Assembly (NCBI GenBank): GCA_032718865.1
Contig: JALUTQ010000035.1
Location: forward strand, 1,116,001 to 1,180,000
Length of the DNA: 64,000 nt
Direction: 5' to 3'
Origin: Tilletia caries
Lineage: Eukaryota > Basidiomycota > Exobasidiomycetes > Tilletiales > Tilletiaceae
The notes under the pieces are model-generated. The model did not search any database. It saw nothing but the letters and a program-made list of their open reading frames with translations, and was not told the origin of the DNA. Every line of letters starts with the position of its first letter. Positions within the stretch are counted from its first letter, which is position 1. Made by a program: the position numbers and the translations under genes. Of this stretch, positions 21,290 through 33,203 are shown piece after piece.

Positions 21290-22499
21290 TCAGTGCCGGT
21301 AGCGCTTGTTCGACCCGTATCCGTCCCCTTCGCCGTCGGAGTCGGAGAGCTGGCCCAGCTCTTCCGAAGGGTGCGCTTCGGGCATTCGGGCTCCTGCCAC
21401 AGCAAGCCTGTGGAATACGCCGCACGCAAGAGAGAAGTCAAACAGAAGAAAAGGGCGTTCAAGGAAGGTGGTTCTTGGAGAGGAACGTACCGATCGGCCT
21501 CTTCGTTGCCTCTCACGCCAGCATGTCCAGCGACGTGAATCAGGACGGGCCGGATCATCCGTGCGCGGAAGGCGCGCTCAACGCGGCGGATCAAGTCCAC
21601 ATTGAGCACAGGTCCACCGCTCGCGAGCTTCCAGCCTCGTCGTCGCCACGCGGTTTGCCAGTCATTGATGGCTGAATGAAGAGTGTCAGTTCGACCGGAG
21701 TTTTCCCTGCATATAGAAGGAAAGGAGAGAGGGACATTTGACTTACCTTGGACGGTGTACATGCTGTCCGTGTGGATCACGAGCTGAGCCATCGGGTCGG
21801 GGCACAGCAGACACGCCCGCCAAACAGCCTGGCAAGAACGATCAAAAATTCGTAAGATCAACCCCACACACATCCGTCGGAAAGCTATCGGGAAGCTTCA
21901 CGCCCCAGCCAAAAGGAAACTCACCGTCATCTCAGCTCGATTGTTCGTCTGGTTCCGGCCAGGAAGACGTCTAGCCTCGTTAAGATGACGCAGATCTTCG
22001 TCTTCGAACCAGACTCCCCAGCCAGCCTGCGCGCCAGCTCGACCGTTACCGGCCGAAGCCCCGTCGGTATACACGTTGATCCGCCGAGTGCTCGAGGGGC
22101 CTGCGGCGTGACCGGAGCCGGAGCCAGAGGCAGAGCCGGAGCTAAGTCTGGGAGCTTGACGACCATGCGTTCGAGGCTCCAAGTCAGCGTCGGACGCCGA
22201 GCGTTTGAGCGAATGCGATCGTCTAGGATCTGCAATGGCCCTGTCATGGGGCCCGATGCCACTAACGAAGTCCATAGCTTCCGCATAGCTGGGGAACTTC
22301 TTGAAGACCGCTCCTCTGAATCCGCTGACCATATCCTGGCATTCGTTCCTGCCCGCAATCGTAACAAATGACAAGTGAGATAAACGCTTGGTTACGAGTC
22401 CACGCGAAAAGTCTCTCACCAGGAGTTGTACACGCCAGGGCATCGGCCCTCACGTACAGCGTAGAAGCCACCCTTGCTGCTACCGCCGCTTCGCGCCAT
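21290..22499 (-). CDS. RNH1: Ribonuclease H1
   Basis: Degrades RNA in RNA-DNA hybrids. Exon 1 (22499-22420) and exon 2 (from 22348) join as VYNSW-NECQDM and form the N-terminal hybrid-binding (viroplasmin-like) domain: GGFYAVREGRCPGVYNSW, MVSGFRGAVFKKFPSYAEAMDFV. After a Ser/Gly linker comes the catalytic domain: INVYTDGAS (Asp), QTNNRAEMT (Glu), LVIHTDSMYTVQ (Asp), HVAGHAGVRGNEEADRLA (His and last Asp). Further introns interrupt the catalytic domain, all with GT-AG borders; the last exon ends SNKRYRH-stop at 21290. All active-site residues are present and the length of roughly 300 residues is normal. It would act in nucleus and possibly mitochondria; no clear targeting peptide is seen. Confidence in identity is high. 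Confidence 0.92.
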
Positions 22500-22925
22500 T
22501 TCGCTCGGGTCAGGAAGTGGGAAAGGGTTCTGTCTATGTGGGGGAGTCCGAGCGCTTGTCAAGAGGGGGTCTCGACTCGAAATCGAGGAGGGGAGTCGGG
22601 CTGCTGCCTGTCTACGAGCGAGGGACAGAGATCGGAAGGCGGGAGCACGGAGCCAGCGGGAGGCCATGCACTCTTCTATGTCGAAGAGGAAGAGAGAGGA
22701 CAGCGCGGACAAGACAAAGGAAATGGAAGCCTTTGAAATTGTCCTTCCTGTCCGAGTGCGAGGATCCTTCGGACGTCGTCGTTGCGCAACGATTCTGGCG
22801 CTCTGAACTCGCCCTCATGCCTGGAGCCGACACACGGACCACGACCTCACTCGGCCCACCCAATCCACCTTGCCATCCATCCTTTCTTCCAAGTCAGACA
22901 GCATACATACAGACAGGCAGGCATC

Positions 22926-23702
22926 ATGTCGAAGTGGACCCAAGCCCAGATGAAAAAGATTGACGATGTCAGCGCCAGTGCGGTGAGTACTGCCTAAATG
23001 CCGTCCTCGAGTGTGAAGGGCTTCGCATCTGACAGCCCTCCGGCCTCCCCCGCACTGGCACAGCTCGGCAAGTACAAACAGCAGCAGAACGCACAAGGCT
23101 CCTCCATCAGTGACCGGTTCAACTTGGCAAGGGGGAAGGACGAGAGATGGGAGAGGTCAGCCCCGGCACGAGGGAACGACGCCGACGACGATGCGGCAGC
23201 GGCAGCGGCTGGTGGTGGGGATCACGATGCGGCTGCGGCACCTTTTACAGTCCGCGCACGCGCTGCGCAGCTCGGGAGTGGCTCGACTGCTGCTGCTAAG
23301 GGCCCACCTCCTCCCCCGCCGGCGCGTTTGGGAGCAGCAGCAGCGGCGGGAGGGATTACACCGCCTCCTCCACCTGCACGACAGCCGTCCACTGGGGCCG
23401 ACTCAGCCTCGTCTCTGAGCACAGGAGCCGGACCACCACCACCGCCTCCTCGTGGTGGAGCTACCTCAGTCCTTACGTCACGCTTGCCGGCAGCTTCGGA
23501 GGCGGTGCCCACACGTTTACCGGCCGCTGCGGATTATTCGCATAGTGCGCGTGCACCTGCAGCCCCAGCCGCAGCCGTCGCAGCCGCAGGAGCAACGCAA
23601 GCATTTGTTCCCAAGTTCTCCGAGCTGGACGGGACGGAGAAGGAGGCTTTCTTCAACTTGCTGGACGAGTACTTCAAGAGCAGAGGTTTCTTTCAACAAT
23701 AG
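22926..23702 (+). CDS. Proline-rich protein, possible actin/SH3-related scaffold
   Basis: Exon 1 at 22926 encodes MSKWTQAQMKKIDDVSASA; a donor GTGAGT at 22983 precedes a very short intron (acceptor at 23018 keeps frame, 36 bases; the alternative AG at 23035 does not). Exon 2 encodes an Ala/Pro-rich protein with repeated polyproline runs (GPPPPPPARLG, ITPPPPPARQ, GPPPPPPRGG), which are SH3- or profilin-type ligands, and a conserved-looking helical tail FSELDGTEKEAFFNLLDEYFKSRGFFQQ. Polyproline plus a terminal acidic-aromatic helix suggests a cortical actin or endocytic scaffold, but I do not recognise the family with certainty. It starts 427 bases from the divergently transcribed RNase H1 gene. 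Confidence 0.65.
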
Positions 23703-23986
23703 CGCAAGCGCAATGATAATGTTTCCAGCGGATCGTGTCAGTCGTTGTTTCTTTCAAACTCAGCGAGGGGTTCAGGCGTTCAGGCAACGGTCAAGGCGGA
23801 GACTGGAGAGGATGATAAACACGAACGGATGGGATGGATTATGTGACCGCGCAGTGAGCGAGATTACGATGGACGCATCGCGAGCGGTTGGTGATCAGGT
23901 ATAGGTAAAGAGGCGACGGTGGGGGTATCGGCAGAATTGGTCCGGAAGGGAGGAGGAAAATACATCAAAAAGACGCGTTTGAGACT

Positions 23987-24394
23987 CTACTGCTTGTCGG
24001 CGATAGGGACGTCCTTGCCAGTGGCCTTCTTGAAAGCAGAGCGGATACCGTCCTGTCCGATGCGAACAAGAATAGGGAGATCATGAGTCGGGATGACTTT
24101 TATCAACGAGCGTGGGAAGGGAAAATGGGCAACAAGGAAGAACTCACGCTGATCTTCTCGACAGTACCGGCGTTCTGGCCGTGGCCGGCCTTCTTGAGGG
24201 CGGCATCGATACCCTTGTCGAAAGCGTCCTGCTGGGGGGCGCCGACACCGGCGGGAGCGTTGTTGATGGGTGCCTGTTAGCAGAAATCAGATGGAATGAT
24301 AGCAAGACACGGAGGACGCGTGGAGGGAACGAGATAAGAAGTGTGAGTGGTAGAATCATGCGTAATGTGAGGAGAGATAGCCACTCACAGACAT
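23987..24394 (-). CDS. Conserved small protein of about 65 residues
   Basis: Three tiny exons, easy to miss. ATG TCT at 24394 is followed at once by a GTGAGT donor, so exon 1 encodes only Met-Ser. Exon 2 encodes APINNAPAGVGAPQQDAFDK and GIDAALKKAGHGQNAGTVEKIS; exon 3 encodes DGIRSAFKKATGKDVPIADKQ and stops at 23987. Frames agree across both introns. The pattern DGIRxxFKKxTGKDVPIxDK is one I associate with a short soluble fungal protein family of unknown function; similarity is from memory and not tested. It is divergently oriented to EXO70, the starts being about 320 bases apart. Confidence 0.7.
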
Positions 24395-24710
24395 GGTGGT
24401 TGTTGGAGTGTTGGTGTTGGAGTATGGATTCGAAGTGATGATGGTGGTGGTCGCACAGGAGGAGGATGGCAGAAGGGCAGTCTGTTTATATACGCGCTGA
24501 GTTTCGGGAGCTGGAGTCTGGACGCTGGCGCCTGGCATGCGATGTTGGTGTTGTGATGCAAGAGCGCACGGACCAGCCAGAGCCGAATGCGGATTGCTGG
24601 CTCTCCGTTCGGAACTCGGCTCGGAACGTTCCGAAGCCGAGCACCGGGCACCACCTCCAGACGAGAGCACGACGGAAGCACGCTGCACGGCCGATGGCAG
24701 CGACAGCACG

Positions 24711-27686
24711 ATGGACAGCACCGACAAGAGTCTGCTGCTCGCGGGGGGCGCATCAGCAGGGGCCACAGGCGGCCATGGCACCCACCACGTCGAGGACACC
24801 CTCGGCTTCGCACAGCTCGACACCCTCTCCACCAACCAGCGCAAGCTCGGACAGCTCACCTCCCGCATGACCTCCATCCTCTCCAACTTCGACCGCCGCC
24901 TCGCCCGCCTCGAACGCGACATCCGCCCCGTACACGAGGACCTCCACCGCCTCGGCCGCGTTCAGCGCAATATCCAGTCCGTACAGGCTTCCCTCGGCAA
25001 AACGCTCAGCACATTCGATGTCATCGTAGACGAAGAAGGCGCCGTGCGCGCAGGGCCCAACCCACTCGACCTCGACCCCTACTTCGGAACTCTCACCCGT
25101 ATCGCAGACGGGATCGCCTATCTGAGCTCCACTACTGCTGCCAAGTATGACGATCCAGCAGCAGCGGCCGCAGCCACGAACGAAGATCGAGTCTCCGCCA
25201 AGATGCACGACTTGCTCGACTTGGGCGCCCGTTCGCTCATCGACGACGTCATCCTTCCCCTCCTGCGCGACCAGTCCCATCACATCGACCCAGCGGACTA
25301 CATACCCCTCGGCATCCCTCTCCCCACGCCGAATCACCACACAGCAGCGCAGATCCAACGCTTGCTCATCTTCCTCGCCTCCTTACCCGCCCACCCGGCC
25401 AACCCGAACACATCACCCCTCGCATACGCCATCGCCCAGCTCGCAGAAGTCAGGGCGGAGTATCTGCTCGGTTCGACCAAGTTCTTGGGTACCAGTGTGC
25501 GCGAGTATGCGGTTGAGAAGATTGGCTCGCGCTTGAGTATGGGCGGTGGGATGATGGGCTCTGGGGTCGGCTCCGGCGCTGCTGTTGTCAGTGGGTCGGC
25601 CATGTTTGGAGGCATGTCCAATCAGACGGAGGAAGCTATCTATGAGCGCGGCAGCGCTGGCGTTGCAGAGTGGCTCGGAGCCTGGTTGGAGATGGCAGAG
25701 GTCAGTCAGATCACTCACCATACATGCTGTGACGACAGGCTGACACATCAACCTTCTGTCCCTTTCATGCGGACTAGGTCGAATACCACTTCCTGACCTC
25801 TCTCCTAGACGCCTCAAGCAACCAGTACGGCAGTTCCAACAATCATCACTCCGAAGTATCAGCCACACTCGCAGCCTACCTCCGCAACACCTTCGCACGC
25901 GCCCTCGCCCCCTCCCTCGGCTTCCTCAACTCAACCCTCTCCGCCCTACACTCCCACATCCGCAAGAACCTCGCAACACACATGCTCTTCCTCCTCGACG
26001 TCATCGGCGTCATCTCGGCCTCCTCATCCTCCTCCTCTGCGGACGAGCAAGGCATGGATAGCCTGGTCGATGGCATGATGCAGGGTATCATGGGCGGCGG
26101 TGGCGGTGGGGGACAAGGGAGTGCATCCATGTCGAGGAGTAGTATGGCCGCGAGGTGGGAGTACATCCTTTCCCCCGCCCGACTCGACACGGAGTGGCTC
26201 CTCCACCTAGCCCACCAACACGCCGCCTCCAACTCAGCATCATCATCCGGGGGCAGAGGCGACGGCGGCGGCTCCGGGGCGGGAGGACAGCAGGGACAGC
26301 AAGGCGCTCAGAACAATCAGTTGTTTGCCGATGTTAGCGCTGATATACTGGCACGGCAGGCGAGTGGGATGAGGGCTACTGCAACGGCGGTGTTGACCAA
26401 GTTTATCGACGACATTCGGCAGTTGCCTCTGGGCAGGGAGTCCGATGTTCCGAGCAGTGAGTCGGGATTCGTAGTTCACACGAAGCCGAACCTTGTAATG
26501 CTGATCCCTTGGTCCTACCCTTTCCAGCCGGAGTCAACGAGATCGCATACACGGGAGTGCACTACATCCAACACATGGTCGAATACCGCGACGTGGTCAC
26601 TCCCTTACTACACAATCTCGGCTCAGGCAACTGGCTCATGGGATCCTCCGCTGCGCCCGTCCTGACGCTCTCGGGAGTGACAGGCGCGGCAGGGGCATCG
26701 CAGTACTCGCAGTATGGGGCGGGAGCGCAAAGTGCGACGCAGGACGAGGCGGATGAGAGGGAGAGAGGGAAACGTGGGGATGCGGTGTTGAGGAGGTATT
26801 TGGTGGATGTGGCGGCGTGTGTGTGTGAAGCTCTGGGCAGTGAGTGTTCTTTTGTATCTTTGCTCGTTAAAGGGAAGCCCCCGCTGGACGAGCTGACAAT
26901 CACGATCGATCTCTTACAGTCCGATCCAAGGCGATCCGCCAAACATCAACAGCGTCCATCTTCCTACTCAACAACATCTCCTACGTCCGAAACGCGCTCA
27001 CCGACCGAAACCCCATGCTAAGCTCCGCGCCTACCTCGCCCACCGCGACCCCGTCGGACGTCATCATAGCCGACTACCTCTCCAGCGCCGGCGAAGAGCT
27101 CCTAGCCCAAACCCTGCGCCAAGCCAATGCGCGCTATTACGACGCCTGGGCTCCGCTCGTCACCTACATGATGGAAGACGCGAACGCGGGTTCGTCGGGC
27201 GGCGGGTGGAAGGCGGCGTACCCGCGGGGCGGATACCATGATTCGGATAAGATGCCGACGAAGGAGCGGTTCGCTAAGTTTTATGAGGCGTTGGATGATT
27301 TGGAGCGGCTGCATCGGGCGTACCCCGTCGGGAGGGAGGATCGCGAGCTGAAGGAGCGGTTGAAGAAGGAGGTTGGGCGGTGAGTTTCTCGCGATCCCAC
27401 TGGATCTGACCCTCACTGGAACTTTGGACTGACTCTTTTGGTGGGTTCCCCTTCTCTCTACCTTTCTATTCTGCGCAGGATGATCTGCCCGCTGTACACC
27501 CGCTTCGTGACCAAGCACAAGTCGAGCGGGTTCTCCAAAGGTGAGGAAGTCACGCTTCTCTTTCTCTCTGACAGACTCAGAGCTGATCACTGATGGCCCT
27601 GCCTCGACTTTTACCCAGATCCAAGCAAGCATATCCGCATGACTCCGAACGAGCTCGAAGAGCGTATTCACATCATCTTCCGATAA
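24711..27686 (+). CDS. EXO70: Exocyst complex subunit EXO70
   Basis: Subunit of the exocyst, which tethers secretory vesicles to the plasma membrane; Exo70 binds PI(4,5)P2 and Rho GTPases. The start at 24711 opens a long exon with the N-terminal coiled region (TNQRKLGQLTSRMTSILSNFDRRLARLERDIRP) and FDVIVDEE. Later exons give VEYHFLTSLLDA, FTVLTKFIDDIRQLP-like sequence (AVLTKFIDDIRQLP), a helical core, and the family C-terminus: ICPLYTRFVTKHKSSGFSKDPSKHIRMTPNELEERIHIIFR. Introns occur near 25700, 26455, 26840, 27380 and 27540. Poly-Ser and Gly-rich inserts (for example after VIGVISA) enlarge the protein. No stop or frame break. Length of roughly 850 residues is longer than yeast Exo70 because of these inserts. 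Confidence 0.85.
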
Positions 27687-27987
27687 GACGGAGGGCACGC
27701 CCGCATCGCTAATCTGTAAACCTCCCTTCCCCTGTGCCTCCCCTCAATCCTCATGCATGTATTTGATATCCGCAATTGACCTTTGCCCAGGTCCAGCATT
27801 CATCTGACCTTTGGAAGAAGTTCCATGTCGTGTGAGCAGTGCCGTGCACAGACGCTTTCCGAGGTCGAGAGATGGGATGCCCCTTTCTCATCTCGACCAC
27901 CAACAACATACATACATACACACCACCAACACACAGTGGAAGCGGAGCGGAGCGCACGTCGCTGCCGCGCATCACTGAGCCAGGAAA

Positions 27988-29410
27988 ATGACGAGAGCAG
28001 GACCCAGCTCGCGAGGTACCGGCAACAGCAGGTTTGCGGACACAAATCGCTTCGAAGAGCTGTACGACGAGGAGGGGGAAGACGAAGCGGAAGCGGGTTC
28101 GTCGGACCTCAATAACAAGGTGGCCGGTAGCAGCAGCAGTGTCAACGTCAGCGCCACCTACGGCAAAGACGAAGGCACGTCTGCACGATTAAGGACCGCC
28201 CCAGCAACTGAGGTTCAAGGGGTGGACGAGGGGGAAGGCAGCGGCGTCAGTGACTCGGAGCAGTACGGCCGACAGACACCTCCTCATGGACGGCGACGCG
28301 GGCAGGGGAAGTCATCTCAGCGCAACTCGGGGCGGGGTCGGGGGGAGAAGCGCGGGGCGGGCGTGGAGGGGTTGAATGCGTGGCATGAGGATGAGCATGG
28401 TTCTGAAGTAGAGGAGGACGATGGGGATGGGAGGAAGGAAGGCCCTGATCTCAGCTATGCGCATCAATACGGATACGACTCCGCCTCCTCAGACTCCGAC
28501 GACGCGCCCGCCAACTCCAATCCCGACGTCAACCAGGTGGACCAAGAAATCGACCTCGACGCCCTGCCCCCCGAGCTCCGGGCCCGCACAGCCTCCCTCC
28601 TCGCCGAAGCCCAAGCAGCGGACGGTCTGAGCCCCTCGGCGGAGCTCGCGTTCGACACGGTGATCTGGACGATCCCGCTCGTGTTTGTGTATGTGTTGCT
28701 GGATGTGCTTGTGCGGCAGCAGTATGCGCAGCCGGTGTATTTGATGGGGGAGTTGAGGAGGGTTGGTACGAGGGGGCCTTGTGAGTTTTTGGATTTTTTC
28801 TGGTTCATTCCATGCTGTGAAATCCTGGGCGGGCTTGGACTTCTAATGTCTTACGCGTTCTCTCTGCCTTTTCGGTTTCCTTTCTTCCCCCCCCCCCCTT
28901 TCTTCGACCGATGTCGCAGTCCTTGCCTTCCTGGCGTACTACTGTGAGTGTACCTGCCCCCGGAAACACTCGGTTTGGAGCCAACGACTACTGACTTCCA
29001 CCGCTGCCTCAAACTCGGTAATCCTCCCTTGATGATCGGAATCTCTGATCAACCCTTCTCAGCGCTCAAGCATCGCGAATCTCCCTGGCTTCGGTACGGT
29101 TTCTTCGGGCTGTCCCTCGCAACGGGGGGTGGCTTCCTTTACGTCACAGCAAAGGTACGTCCTGTCCATCACCACCCTCGACGCCCTTTCGAAGGAACTC
29201 TGCGAGATTTCCTCACCATTTGGAACATTTGCTGACCCCCCCCCCCCCCCCTTGCAGAGCGACTTCGACTCCATCCTCCGTCAAACACCAGCCCTCGGAG
29301 CACTCTGGGTCCTGAGCATCGTCAAGCTCGATCTGATCCCAGGTCTGATTTCGCTCAGTCTTGTCGGTGCCTTCGTATGGGCGCTCGATCTGGACCTCTT
29401 CAATGGATGA
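27988..29410 (+). CDS. Membrane protein with DUF7719-like C-terminus
   Basis: Four exons. The first (27988-28789) encodes a disordered acidic N-terminus (FEELYDEEGEDEAEAG) and a first hydrophobic segment, DTVIWTIPLVFVYVLLDVLV. A small second exon encodes VLAFLAYY, the third ALKHRESPWLRYGFFGLSLATGGGFLYVTAK, the fourth SDFDSILRQTPALGALWVLSIVKLDLIPGLISLSLVGAFVWALDLDLFNG. Three to four membrane segments result. The C-terminal block resembles the fungal DUF7719 family, of unknown function, probably in ER or another internal membrane. Phases agree across introns. An unusual poly-C tract (12 C at about 29240) lies in the last intron next to the acceptor. Confidence 0.7.
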
Positions 29411-30161
29411 TTGAACGGATCGATTGATCGAGAACAATTCCCAGTTGGAGCCCCACCCGCCCATCCTGGCTGTGAAAGTTGGCCCTACTTTCGAAGTTTG
29501 AATGGCCACTCTCTGCGCTGGACGTCGTCGTGTGCGTGGTCAGTCCCTGTAAGTGAGAGTAGACGAGAGTAATGAGTAATGAAATTGCGAGGGAAGGAGC
29601 AAGGAAACAGGTGGCAGCCCGACTGCCTCGTGTGGGATGAGCAAGCCTAGCGAGCTCGAACGCTGTCCGGTCGCGCGTGCGAACCGGGGAAGCAGCGCTT
29701 GGGGAGGAAACGCACGGGGAGGTGGGTGGGAAAACTCAGAAGTATGTGAGCCGACTGAGAGAGCGATACCGCTGCAGAGGGATGCTGTAGCGAACGAAGG
29801 AGGTTATGATTGAAGGGGAGAAGGAAAAGGAACGCATCTTCGCTGCCACGTCTGCCCTGCGAGATGAGAATACAGAACGGCAGCTGGGAAGAGACGATGA
29901 AGGAAGAGAAAGGTCATGTTTACGGACACGTCGCGTCTCTCCTTCCTCACGTGGCCGATTGTCCCTCGCTCTCGCTGGGGACTAGACATGTTGTGCCAGC
30001 CATAACTGCTTATTACATATACGAATAAAACGTCCGCCTCATCGTCCTCCAAACTCGTTTCCCTTCTCCCTCCTCACTTCGACATCACCTTTTGTCACCC
30101 ACCTTCAAACTTAACCCCTGGGCACCCTCTTTGCAAGACTCAAGACTCAACTACAAACAGC
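29411..30161. other. Intergenic, no gene recognised
   Basis: Between the DUF7719-like gene and the viroplasmin-domain gene. Purine-rich in its middle part; the last 100 bases are pyrimidine-rich as expected for a fungal promoter/5' UTR of the next gene. No tRNA-type B box seen. Confidence 0.4.
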
Positions 30162-30666
30162 ATGTCGGGGCCAGCAAAAACCTACTAAGTACTACGCCGT
30201 CGCTGATGGCTACGACCGAGGTGCGTTCTCTTATCTTTACTCTCCTCTTAAACATCTCTCTCTCTTTCTCTCTCTTTTGCACTTCCCCCCTCTGCACTCT
30301 CCCTCTCTTCAGCCTCCAGAAATCAGAGTGCTAACCTTTGTCTCCCTGTCTTCTTCGTCTTCACAGGTGTCTACAACAACTGGTCAGCAAAGCCCTTCCC
30401 CTTCTCTTTCCGTATATTTGACCTTCTTTGGCTAAAGCTAACACTGCTCTGCCTTTCCCCAACCCTCTCTCCCTCCCCGCCCGGCCTGTATGGACAACAG
30501 GTCCGACGCCAAGGCTGCCACCAACGGATACAGCAACAACTGTCATCAATCCTTCCGCTCCCCGCAGGAAGCGTCGCAGTTCGTGCAACAAGGCGGTGCC
30601 TACTCCAAGCAGGACTGGGCCCAGTCCCAGGGCGGCCAGAGCTCCAATGGCTACAAGCCCAAGTGA
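30162..30666 (+). CDS. Stand-alone hybrid-binding (viroplasmin/RHBD) domain protein, one-base slip near start
   Basis: A short protein consisting mostly of the domain that RNase H1 uses to grip RNA-DNA hybrids: KYYAVADGYDRG, then after an intron VYNNW, then after a second intron SDAKAATNGYSNNCHQSFRSPQEASQFV and a Gln/Ser-rich tail ending GYKPK at 30666. Splice borders: 30221 donor, acceptor before GTGTCTACAAC at about 30367, donor in AACTG|GTCAGC, acceptor before TCCGACGCC. The ATG at 30162 reads MSGPAKTY and meets TAA at 30186; dropping one T at 30185 would give a continuous frame into KYYAVADG. This may be an assembly error, a polymorphism, a recoding event or a recent lesion. No RNase H catalytic domain follows. 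Such single-domain proteins exist in fungi, role unknown. Confidence 0.7.
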
Positions 30667-31261
30667 ATTAAACTCACGCCTTCCGCAATGACCGACGACT
30701 GTAGGGACTTCTTGATGGCTATGGAGCTCAGCTCGCCAACTTCTTCCTTCCTTTCCCGACTTCTGTTTTCTCGAACGCAACTCGCAACTCGCAAATACCA
30801 CATGGCCCTCTTTCTGTACGCTCTTGGCCTTTTTCACCTCCCCCTTTCCTTCACCAGCTTCGAGGCTTGAGACGACCTGCGTGTTGTCCGATTGAGACGA
30901 GAAGGGGTCGCCGTGTGATTATGTTCTGGCCTCCTTATCGCGGGCGTCTGGTCGTAGGCAAATGAGCATACATAATGGAGTGAGAGGGAGGGAAGGAAGG
31001 GAAGAGCATGGGAAAAGACAGGTGAGCAAGAAGAATGGGGTATAGAAGAGAGCAGGAACAGGAATGAGAACTGCCAGGTCTTTGTCAGGTCAGTTATCAC
31101 AGGATTCACCGCTTTACCCCCCCCCCCCCCCTCCACCACACTTCCGTCTTTCGCACATGTAGCTGTCCGTCAATCAAGATACGCATCAGTCCCTCCCCCT
31201 CCCTAGCTCGAATCTTGTTTTGATCGACTTTTGAATTGCCCCTGAAGGTATTATCGAACAT

Positions 31262-32659
31262 TCACGAAGCGCGTTCGACCTTGTTCTTCATCTCCTCCAA
31301 GATCTTATCCACAGCTGCCGTGTGTTGCTTCGTCTCCTCATCGAGCTGCAAACGGAGTAAGAAGCCCGGGCATGTCAGGCCAAGCAAAGAAACTTATTTG
31401 AAGAGAAAGAAAGACGCACCTTCTTCGCCTCCTTCCGTGCCTCCTCGCTGCCCACAATCTTCCTCTTCTGGTCGCTAGCAAGATCTTTCTGGCCCTGATG
31501 CCGCGCTGCCCGGATGGACACACGAGCATTTTCACAGATACGTGCGAGGTCTTTGAGCAGCTTGGCTCGCGTCTCTGCCGTTGGTCTGAACAGGGGAAAA
31601 AGGGAAGCAAAGGGAAAAGAATCAGTGGGGATCGGGCGGGGGATTCAATCCACCCCCATTTCTACCAGACTGTGCTCTGACCTTGGAATTGGGATCTTGA
31701 TCATCGCCTCGTCCTCGTTCTGAATGACTTGAGGCGTCAAGCCGAGCTCAGCCAGATAGATGCCTCTCTCCACCAGCTTGACACTCTGCCAGATCCCCAT
31801 TAAGAGTATGAAACGTCAGCCACGTTGCCTTTGTCTTGCTAAGCGAGCGCAGGAATTTTTTACACTCACATCAGGATCATAGCATGTAACCCAAAGCGCA
31901 CCATCTCGTACCCCGACTGTTGCGAGCTCAAGCAGCGGGACGGAAGCCTTCTCGATCGGCTCTCCTTTACCACCCTCATTCCCCGTCGGCATGGGAACCC
32001 GGACCGAGTCCAGGACGGCTGAAGTGACGTCGTCAGTGGCTGAACCGTCAAGGTATAGAAAATCAAGAAAGCTCACCTGGATCAGGACGTCCCATCATGC
32101 CGACCATGCCAGAGACGGTCTCCCGACAGCGTTTGACGGCGCGAGCCATATTCTCAGCCAACTGCGCGATGTCAAACTTCTCGCCCGGCAACTCCTGATT
32201 GCGCGTCGTAGTCGCAATCCCGTCGCCGCTGTCCGCCGCGTCGTGTTCGCGGTTAGGGTGCTTGGACTTGGAACCGCCTGTTTTGGACTTGGCGCCCTTT
32301 GCGCCTTTGCCGCGTGTGTTGAGGACGGGGACGTCGTCGTCGTAGCCATCGTTGGGGTCGTTGCTGGCGTCGTCTTCGTCTTCATCGTCGTTGCGCCTCT
32401 TTCCCTTGCGTGACTTGGTTGCGTAGAAGCGGGAGTGTGCGTGGGCCTGTGCGAAGAAGGGGGGAGAAAGGATGAGCTCTGCTGTTTGAGGACGGCCGCT
32501 GATGCCGTGCGCGGTCCGGGGCAAGGCCGACGAAGCGCTGCTGTTGCTGATGCATCGTGTGCTTCCCGGCGCCTGTACGGCCTTGAGAGCAGAGACCCCA
32601 CGCGACTCGGCGGAGGTAGCCACGACGCGAGCAAGCGCGTTGGCTGTGGATGTAAACAT
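31262..32659 (-). CDS. RRF1: Mitochondrial ribosome recycling factor
   Basis: Splits the mitochondrial ribosome after termination. N-terminal residues MFTSTANALARVVATSAESRG through FYATKSRKGKR form a typical basic, Ser/Ala-rich mitochondrial presequence. A variable acidic linker follows. The RRF fold is recognised from AVLDSVRVPMPTGNEGGKGEPIEKASVPLLELATVGVRDGALWVTCYDPD, then IPIPRPTAETRAKLLKDLARICENARVSIRAARQKDL, and LDEETKQHTAAVDKILEEMKNKVERAS at the stop (31262). At least four introns with GT-AG borders break the gene, and frames agree. It is divergent from the BIM1-like gene; the shared upstream region holds a CCGAAG hexamer tract. Confidence 0.88.
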
Positions 32660-32798
32660 GCTGGCGCGCGTCCTGCTTCCCGGATCAATCGATGTCGGTG
32701 TCTTGAACCAGCCAAAACGATCGGCAAGCGAGAAGAACGAAAAGGCTCCGACCCGACAGCGTGGAAAAGAAAGCTCCGAGCGTGCCTGGCAGAACGCT

Positions 32799-32830
32799 CC
32801 GAAGCCGAAGCCGAAGCCGAAGCCGAAGCC
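32799..32830. repeat. CCGAAG hexanucleotide microsatellite
   Basis: About five head-to-tail copies of CCGAAG upstream of RRF1, in the divergent promoter region shared with the BIM1-like gene. Confidence 0.85.
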
Positions 32831-33203
32831 AACCAGACCCCCGTCTCCCTCATTCGCTCACGCCTCACCCCTTCCCTGCGCGCCTCTGCCACATCAGATT
32901 GACACAGTGCTTGGCGGCCTGACTACTATGTACTGACTGCGTTGGCGCGCTGGCCTGATGCCTGATCCTGCGATCCTGATTGAGGGCACAAAATTGAGTT
33001 CGGCGACTGTCTCGTGCGTTGATGGTCGACGTTCCGAATGAGAAGCGCTAACACGCATATATAAAGGCCCCCTGCTTCTCATTTCCACCATCGTCGTTGC
33101 CTTCTTCCCCCCCGTCCGCCCTCTTCACTCTCTCTCAGCAGGCTCTCTTACTCTACATACAGCCCCCGCCCTTCCCGCTTACACTCACCTTACAGTACCA
33201 GCC

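Noticed and set aside
30361..30837. Minus-strand open frame over the viroplasmin-domain gene
   Set aside because: It is the shadow of the spliced plus-strand gene and has biased Gly/Leu/Val composition without recognisable motifs.
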